DNA of 58,864 nucleotides from Erysipelotrichaceae bacterium (lineage in GTDB: Bacteria > Bacillota_I > Bacilli_A > Erysipelotrichales > Coprobacillaceae), in contig JAGBPZ010000167.1 in the NCBI GenBank assembly GCA_017633115.1, forward strand, positions 1 to 58,864, in the 5' to 3' direction. Positions within the stretch are counted from its first letter, which is position 1, and every line of letters begins with the position of its first letter. This document shows positions 54,501-58,864 of this stretch, piece after piece. Under the pieces are notes generated by a model that had not been told where the DNA came from, did no database searches, and was given only the letters and a program-made list of their open reading frames with translations. The position numbers and the translations under genes are program-made.

Positions 54501-56106
54501 TGAGAGAGAAATGATGCTGGTTAGAAGTTAACGCCCCATTTAAAGTACGAATAATACTCAATCCTGTTGGAATATTATTAGCACCGCCATCCTGATCCGC
54601 TAAAGATTCAGCTTCATCTATAAATAAAACTGATTCTTCAGCATTACTAATAGCTTCACGTGTATATCGTTCAGCAGCATTCTGATAAATATCTGTCAAT
54701 TCAGACTTATTCAACTCATTAAAGCGACCAATATCGAGAATATTGTGTTGTTTTAGAACTTTACCGATTATTTCAGCAATTGTCGACTTACCAGTTCCAG
54801 AAGGTCCTTGTACAACGAAATTTGGAATGTCAGTATTAGGACGTTTACCGATGACGTCATCACTTAAACGTTCAATCGCAAATTCCGTCGAATACCCCCT
54901 TTGCTCTGTTGGATGAAGTACATGATACTTTTCAATTGCCTGTTTGACAACTTTATAAGCTTCTTCCCAGCCTTCTTTATTAAGTTCTTCCAGATAATCT
55001 TTTTCCTCTTCAGTATGGTAAATAGTACGAATCGTTTCAGTAGTGAACTTTAACGTTTCTCCTTTTGTGGAATGAAGATGAATATAATTGTCGACATGAG
55101 TCATCATCTCACGCATAGTCTGTGGTTGAGGAATACGACCAAAGGTATACTGTTGAGAGCAACTTTGAAGCTCTTTCGCAATGTCAAATAGGTCTGTGTA
55201 ATTGAATGTGATTTTTTGTCCTTTTGATGTACCTAACAATGTGAGACGTCTTAAATAATTAACGATTTCATCAAGAGTTGGATAGCCAATATGTACCGTT
55301 GTTGATTCATTTAGTCTATATTCGTCACCATTTCTCACGGTAAACTTATCAGTAAACCCACTATCATGAAGTACTCGGTCATTACGAAGTCTATTGACAA
55401 TAGCTGTCTCGCTATCGTTTTCCATCATAAATAAACAGATATTATGTAAGTCCATACGATTCATCTCTATTATGATGTCATGGAGTAATGATGGATATTG
55501 AAGCGCGAGATTATATGTATCATAGAAAATAACAGCTAAGTCCTGATCATCACGATTACGAAGCTTCATACGAATATCAGGCACAAAAACCTCTGGTGTC
55601 ATTTGCTTTAACGAATAACGCACTTTAGATATTGGCTCAGAGTCTTGCTTAGTAGTTGTCTGAGTTGTCGTCTTTTCACCCTTTTGCTGGCGCTCATGAG
55701 GATGATAACCTCTGCAACGGCGACGTTTGGTACCTTTACCAAACGCTCCTTTCATAATATCGTCCTCGTCATCGTTGTCATCGGTCTTATCTTCGGTCTT
55801 ATCAATGTTTGACTTTGCCTTTTGTTCAAGGCGTTTCAACAAATCTTCAAAACCGAACTTCTCAAATGGTTTTACCGATTTATTATCGCCAAAATACCAA
55901 CGTGCACTTTCCTGATCGATTGTATAAACTCCACGTGCCCCTTCTGTGCCATAGAAAACAATATGACGATAACCATTTTTCTTAAGCAGTTGAACAAGAT
56001 ATGTTTCTAAATCCAAATTCATCAAATCCGCTGTTACAATACGATCCGTCATTTTGCCCCACAATAAGTATGAGTGAGAAAATGGTCGATCTAAAAATGT
56101 CTGCAT
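51580..56106 (-). CDS. Giant AAA+ ATPase with four CbxX/SpoVK-type modules
   Basis: The 1508-residue cytoplasmic protein has a non-AAA N-terminal region (1-400, with a basic Ser/Thr/Gln-rich linker near 120-155) and four AAA+ modules. Walker A motifs lie near residues 434 (GPSGTGKS), 714 (GNPGTGKS), 999 (GNSGTGKS) and 1286 (GKPGAGKT). Walker B motifs are FIDEAESL, FVDEASSL, LVDECHQL and LIDEAYIL. Arg-finger segments are FKSRF, VSRRF, FGNRF and LKSRI. Modules 1 and 4 have the CbxX/SpoVK signature GY..EMD or GDMD. All four look ATP-competent. SpoVK, CbbX and EccA relatives usually have one module and remodel protein complexes. It is the last gene of the operon; GGAGA precedes ATG 56106. Confidence 0.93.
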   Translation of the reverse strand: MQTFLDRPFSHSYLLWGKMTDRIVTADLMNLDLETYLVQLLKKNGYRHIVFYGTEGARGVYTIDQESARWYFGDNKSVKPFEKFGFEDLLKRLEQKAKSNIDKTEDKTDDNDDEDDIMKGAFGKGTKRRRCRGYHPHERQQKGEKTTTQTTTKQDSEPISKVRYSLKQMTPEVFVPDIRMKLRNRDDQDLAVIFYDTYNLALQYPSLLHDIIIEMNRMDLHNICLFMMENDSETAIVNRLRNDRVLHDSGFTDKFTVRNGDEYRLNESTTVHIGYPTLDEIVNYLRRLTLLGTSKGQKITFNYTDLFDIAKELQSCSQQYTFGRIPQPQTMREMMTHVDNYIHLHSTKGETLKFTTETIRTIYHTEEEKDYLEELNKEGWEEAYKVVKQAIEKYHVLHPTEQRGYSTEFAIERLSDDVIGKRPNTDIPNFVVQGPSGTGKSTIAEIIGKVLKQHNILDIGRFNELNKSELTDIYQNAAERYTREAISNAEESVLFIDEAESLADQDGGANNIPTGLSIIRTLNGALTSNQHHFSLIIAGYDGDMDKIFNLDQGFKSRFKNNIITLKDYDPELLMKIFLSKLDEKGGSVDPALIEDGSLLCLMSSIYHSRDRRHFGNGRVMETMAESIYAKCLSKPAIESDFYGLSVNDRIIDEKWFEDIDTNDSINSILNDLDQNYIGMKGVRQQLINLANRVEDAKANNRPLDEVHAGSIKLIGNPGTGKSEIGAILGRLYFQLGLTGTSQNVDCTATDLASQYVGAGIEKFKKYIDEAQSRQAMLFVDEASSLTERNIDGAGIVSALLAPTESATSRDNPLMCTVALYPNKEKEFDALNPGVSRRFTRIVIDDYSAEELFEIIKLMMRKNNQSSTAECDEELKRICEYVHEVNDADHRNAGEMKNILEKMNDKRIERCKAQGIDLASPEAKVYEVNDLPDNYMSVLPPKEESPLEVLEDIIKDINERYVGFDDVIEHLRDIAYAVNAYKEDGQSVFHMPVRPLIIAGNSGTGKSTLFDLMTNFYYRLHVISSAESVRISSDALMSTYQNGSKADAKKVIDEALSGNRLLLVDECHQLLNGADHATGKEVIQTFLAPIEDQKKPLRVIFAIYEKNLDQFLNLDPGFGNRFDARREGGRSRSIIHLHDYSGKELYSIFLKMTQSKGYHSTDELNAIVENYCQSLYEHRTPDSGNARQIKNLLDDLITMHNRHADKTNRKILSIDDLDPNIIMRYSPESKEQELDRLKVMLEQIDHERTGNKELKDVIKKIIKTEIFNKKVPQHAKTIEPGHYFFKGKPGAGKTTSVELLDRYLRELGILTRPYRTNGASDLVAGYVGQTALKTRSVLESGLGCITLIDEAYILANGSDNNFGKEAIAELVRFMDDEQYRRNSCLIFAGYPGEMDGLYAINPGLKSRIKEINFPDYSVEECIDIIKYMMSKDQLTVNNDAQEKINDIIKIIHEEKKFANGRTIRELYDAIRNNVENRLIETISDDDIKMSVTIEDIPSVAEIIKVCNLS

Positions 56107-56115
56107 AGAGTTCTC

Positions 56116-57015
56116 CTATCTTGTGACTTTCTTATTAATTACCTTTTCCTGATCGTTATAATCTTTATCTTTTGCTTCTTTATTGGCAGTTGTTTTATCG
56201 CATGTAATATGACCTTTAAGGCCAATAGCTGCAAGTGCTTTGGTTCTAAAGTTTGCCAGATCTTCTTCTGACAATGTCACATTGTTTTCATAATAGTTCT
56301 TATGCTCAATCACAATATTATGTGGATTTAATTCTGGGTCATCATTATCAAGAGTGAAAACCATCTTATCATTTGTTGCTTTGTTGACATAATGAGCAAC
56401 AATCTTTTCGCTCAAATCATCACCAACATTTTCAATCCAATCCAACTTGTAGTTTTGTTCGCGCATGAACTTATTCAAACGTTTGATGATTTCCAGTTCA
56501 CGATATCTGTTCATCAAATATGCCTGAGAGCGTTTGACAACTTCATCAGCTTTTTGCAGCAGCTCGTTATCATAAAGCTGATCTAGCATCTGCAACTGAT
56601 AAGCTTCATCATCCTGACCTTCAATTTCAGGTAACTTTTCTAAAAGATTGTCGATTTGCTCCTGTAAAGCAGCATAGTCACCGCGAGAATATTCATCAAG
56701 ATCTTCTTCGAGTTCATCGTCATCAGCCGGATTATCAGTAACATCCTTCAAATTGAAAGTAATATAACGTTGCTCTTCCAATTGATCTTTCAAACCAATT
56801 AATTTTGCACGTAATTCTCCACGCATTTCAACAAGTCTTAAATCTTTATCTGACTGTTCATAGTTCAATACAGCTGAATCAGTGACGATTTTCTTACTTG
56901 TTGCAATGACAGCTTCGTAACTGCCATTATTGAATGATTCGACAGCTTTATTATAACTTTTTATAAGCGCATTGACTTCCTTTTGGAAAGACACATCTTT
57001 AGATGAATCAGCCAT
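56116..57015 (-). CDS. Operon partner of the giant AAA+ ATPase, helical plus beta domain
   Basis: The 299-residue acidic protein, not recognised, starts with a helical region (about 1-200) including FNNGSYEAVIATSKKIV and a Glu/Asp-rich stretch at 90-110. It ends with a mixed alpha/beta domain (about 190-275, KLDWIENVGDDLSEKIVAHY) and a Lys-rich tail. No membrane span is seen. It lies 9 bases before the AAA+ start, so is a likely partner or substrate adaptor (inference). It shares its layout with the gene at 57634. Confidence 0.7.
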   Translation of the reverse strand: MADSSKDVSFQKEVNALIKSYNKAVESFNNGSYEAVIATSKKIVTDSAVLNYEQSDKDLRLVEMRGELRAKLIGLKDQLEEQRYITFNLKDVTDNPADDDELEEDLDEYSRGDYAALQEQIDNLLEKLPEIEGQDDEAYQLQMLDQLYDNELLQKADEVVKRSQAYLMNRYRELEIIKRLNKFMREQNYKLDWIENVGDDLSEKIVAHYVNKATNDKMVFTLDNDDPELNPHNIVIEHKNYYENNVTLSEEDLANFRTKALAAIGLKGHITCDKTTANKEAKDKDYNDQEKVINKKVTR

Positions 57016-57033
57016 TAATTTAAGCAGATCAAC

Positions 57034-57621
57034 TTAAGCTTTTGCATCTTTAAGTACTAATTCAGCGACACCACGCTGCTGTGCTTTAGCGGTCTCAGTT
57101 TGATCTTTAAAGTTTAATAAGTCTGTTTTCAATTCTAAGGCTTTGTTATAGGTTTTGATGTAGTCCTGATAAAGTTTCTTATTATCCTCATCACGGATTT
57201 TGAGATATGCTTCTTTTTCTTTCTTGAACTGTGCAAAAGCTTGCGCTTTCATCTTATCGAGTTTCTTTTCAAAGCCTTCGGTATCGATATCTTTTTCGGT
57301 GATCTTTTCTAAGTCCTTTTGAGTATTCTTAAAGATATTAGCCATATCATTATAGAATTGCTTATCAGCATCAGCCTGTTGATCAAAAGCTTTCTGCATA
57401 TCTTTATAAAGTTTGTCAAGGTCTTTAGAACAGTTTGTCACAGTTTGCGTTTTCTTGACCGCTTTCGCATTATTGACATCATCAACTAAATCAACAATTG
57501 CTTTACCAACACCTACTGCCATGGCTACAGCTGCACCAACCATTACGACTTTAATAATAACTGGTAAAAAGAGTAAACCAATACCAATCGCAAATAATCC
57601 GCCAAATCCATCTCCACTCAT
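57034..57621 (-). CDS. Membrane-anchored coiled-coil protein of the AAA+ operon
   Basis: The 195-residue protein starts MSGDGFGG and has an N-terminal hydrophobic region at about 8-46 (GLFAIGIGLLFLPVIIKVVM, then a second short span). A long charged coiled coil follows (about 60-190). It should sit in the membrane with the coiled coil in the cytoplasm. No family is recognised. AGGAGG precedes ATG 57621. It may tether the AAA+ machine to the membrane (inference). Confidence 0.75.
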   Translation of the reverse strand: MSGDGFGGLFAIGIGLLFLPVIIKVVMVGAAVAMAVGVGKAIVDLVDDVNNAKAVKKTQTVTNCSKDLDKLYKDMQKAFDQQADADKQFYNDMANIFKNTQKDLEKITEKDIDTEGFEKKLDKMKAQAFAQFKKEKEAYLKIRDEDNKKLYQDYIKTYNKALELKTDLLNFKDQTETAKAQQRGVAELVLKDAKA

Positions 57622-57633
57622 AATAAGATCCTC

Positions 57634-58864
57634 CTAATTATATTTCCTTTCATAGATAACCGCCTGCAAGTTGACATCTGCCTGCTTCTTTAACTGATTT
57701 TCAACGTTTTCCATATCCTGGACATTATCCGTTACACCATTTTCAAAATCGATGATCTGAGATGTTGGAAAAGTATGTTGTAAGTAAGTTCGAATATGAT
57801 CAACAATATCCTCAATGATTTTAGTATCGGCATGAGACTTTGTGATTGTCTCAATAATAAAGTCATTGCGTATGGTTACCCCATCTTCACGATACGGAAC
57901 GATATGAACAATCACTTCATCTAAACGATTATATGTAACACGTACCACAAAGGCATCTAATAGATTACTCTGATCGCTTGCAGGTGAAGTCTCATCTTTA
58001 TCGCTAAACTGACATTCTATTGTCTCATAGAGCAATTCCTCATAGAAATCAGCAATCAAATTGCCTGCTACAAAACGTTCATCAGAGAAGAAACATTCAT
58101 TTTTAATACAGGCTATCATGGCTTCTAAATGATCTGATAGGCGATTAGCTGCACTAATATCAGCTAAGAACTGGAAACTCTTGTGCCCATTACCCTCTTT
58201 AAGGAAAGCATCGAGTCCATTTTGTTCGATTGAATCAATAGTATCGAAGTGTGGTTGAAGTTGTTTCATCAGTTCACTGTAATAATGTTTACTCCAGTAA
58301 TCATCATAAGTTTCATCCATCACCATATTACCTGCAGGTGTTGTCAATGGCATTTCATTTAATTGTGTCAATGATTCACGCATACGAAGGACAACATCGC
58401 GATAGTCATTGTACATGGATTCCCATTCATGTTTAGCAGCTTCAACTCGTAATGCCAAACGCTCAAACTCCATTGATGCAGCATCACATACAGCAACAGC
58501 TGCTTCATAATATTCTTGCTTAATGAGATTAACAGCTTCAGCAAGATGTTCTGAAAAAATCATGAATTCACTTGGATAGAAGAATTCATGAGGCAATTGA
58601 TCAGTTATTGCTTTAGTATCAACTGCTTCCTGATATTGTTCTTCTGCAAGCTTTTTTGAGCCCTCTTTCTTTTTATTTTGGTCATCTTTGATAGCCTGAA
58701 AAGCTTTAGCAATCTCCTCATTTTCTTTTTCTAATTCATGAATGAGTTTTGCCTGTTGTTCACGATATGCTTTTTCCTGCTCCTGAAGAACTTTGATATC
58801 TTTGTTGTACTGAGCAACAATCTTTTCCTGATATTCCTTTGCTTTTTGTGCATATGTCGCATCT
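57634..58864 (-). CDS. Partial coiled-coil plus helical/beta protein (5' end outside window)
   Basis: This minus-strand frame stays open from 57634 to the right edge: 89 codons lie upstream of the first apparent TTG at 58596, with no stop. The gene is therefore cut by the window; at least 409 residues are visible. The upstream part is a Gln/Glu/Lys-rich coiled coil (AQKAKEYQEKIVAQYN, then EQEKAYREQQAKLI). It is followed by a helical region (EYYEAAVAVCDAASMEFERL) and a C-terminal domain with strands (FVVRVTYNRLDEVIVHIVPY). It is upstream in the AAA+ operon, 12 bases before the membrane protein gene. Function is unknown. Confidence 0.8.
   Translation of the reverse strand, partial: DATYAQKAKEYQEKIVAQYNKDIKVLQEQEKAYREQQAKLIHELEKENEEIAKAFQAIKDDQNKKKEGSKKLAEEQYQEAVDTKAITDQLPHEFFYPSEFMIFSEHLAEAVNLIKQEYYEAAVAVCDAASMEFERLALRVEAAKHEWESMYNDYRDVVLRMRESLTQLNEMPLTTPAGNMVMDETYDDYWSKHYYSELMKQLQPHFDTIDSIEQNGLDAFLKEGNGHKSFQFLADISAANRLSDHLEAMIACIKNECFFSDERFVAGNLIADFYEELLYETIECQFSDKDETSPASDQSNLLDAFVVRVTYNRLDEVIVHIVPYREDGVTIRNDFIIETITKSHADTKIIEDIVDHIRTYLQHTFPTSQIIDFENGVTDNVQDMENVENQLKKQADVNLQAVIYERKYN

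Noticed and set aside
51580-58864. Type VII secretion locus, based on EccA-like AAA+ modules
   Set aside because: No EssC-type ATPase, WXG100 protein or other ESX component is in the window.
1-58864. CRISPR arrays, insertion sequences and rRNA genes
   Set aside because: No regularly spaced repeats, transposase-like proteins or rRNA sequence were found.

Overview
The window is AT-rich bacterial chromosome with Gram-positive signals throughout: strong AGGAGG-type ribosome binding sites, TTGACA/TATAAT promoters, hairpin-plus-T-run terminators and encoded tRNA CCA ends. A V-type ATPase, a D-lactate dehydrogenase, LuxS, a C69 dipeptidase, a FeoA-FeoB fusion with the small Cys-rich Feo protein, a Firmicutes-style galactokinase and glycogen enzymes together suggest an anaerobic, fermentative, gut-associated Firmicute. 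An Erysipelotrichia relative is my best guess. This rests on gene content and protein style, not on a search.

Layout. 1-1731: a membrane-anchored, non-PASTA Ser/Thr kinase-like protein, divergent from a small HTH gene and followed by an unannotated 35-aa membrane peptide. 1776-4411: galK and a MATE exporter. 4529-13011: a complete nine-gene V-type ATPase operon (H-C-I-K-F-E-A-B-D in transcription order). 13315-15666: hom and asd, convergent. 15751-19152: a WYL regulator with a helical partner, then divergent yigZ, mntP and a degenerate dUTPase-like gene. 19193-25282: pulA-pth-mfd. 25412-31286: D-LDH, then glgB-glgP-DUF1292. 31391-33707: a YejK/NdpA-type nucleoid protein, divergent from an S24/LexA-like repressor that is coupled to an LEA-like protein. 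33790-37069: tRNA-His and the feo iron operon. 37116-41626: a Na/Pi cotransporter, a YegP repeat protein, and pepD-luxS. 41700-44048: a candidate structured RNA, a LysR regulator, tRNA-Leu and a self-regulated HTH/membrane-protein pair. 44254-49275: an ABC exporter, MgtE, a cyclophilin-like lipoprotein and alanine dehydrogenase. 49539-51200: a secreted D-Ala-D-Ala carboxypeptidase. 51281-58864: a small unknown gene and an operon that runs off the right edge.

Much of the window is core metabolism. Storage glucan is built and broken by GlgB, GlgP and PulA; pyruvate can be reduced by D-LDH; ion gradients are handled by the V-ATPase; iron, manganese, magnesium and phosphate transporters are present. 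The most likely undescribed system is the last operon. It encodes a 1508-residue protein with four CbxX/SpoVK-type AAA+ modules, preceded by a helical/beta protein, a membrane-anchored coiled-coil protein and a second helical/beta protein whose 5' end lies outside the window. The alternating pore-loop signatures of the AAA modules suggest duplication of a two-module unit. No function can be assigned from sequence alone; a membrane-tethered protein-remodelling machine is my inference.
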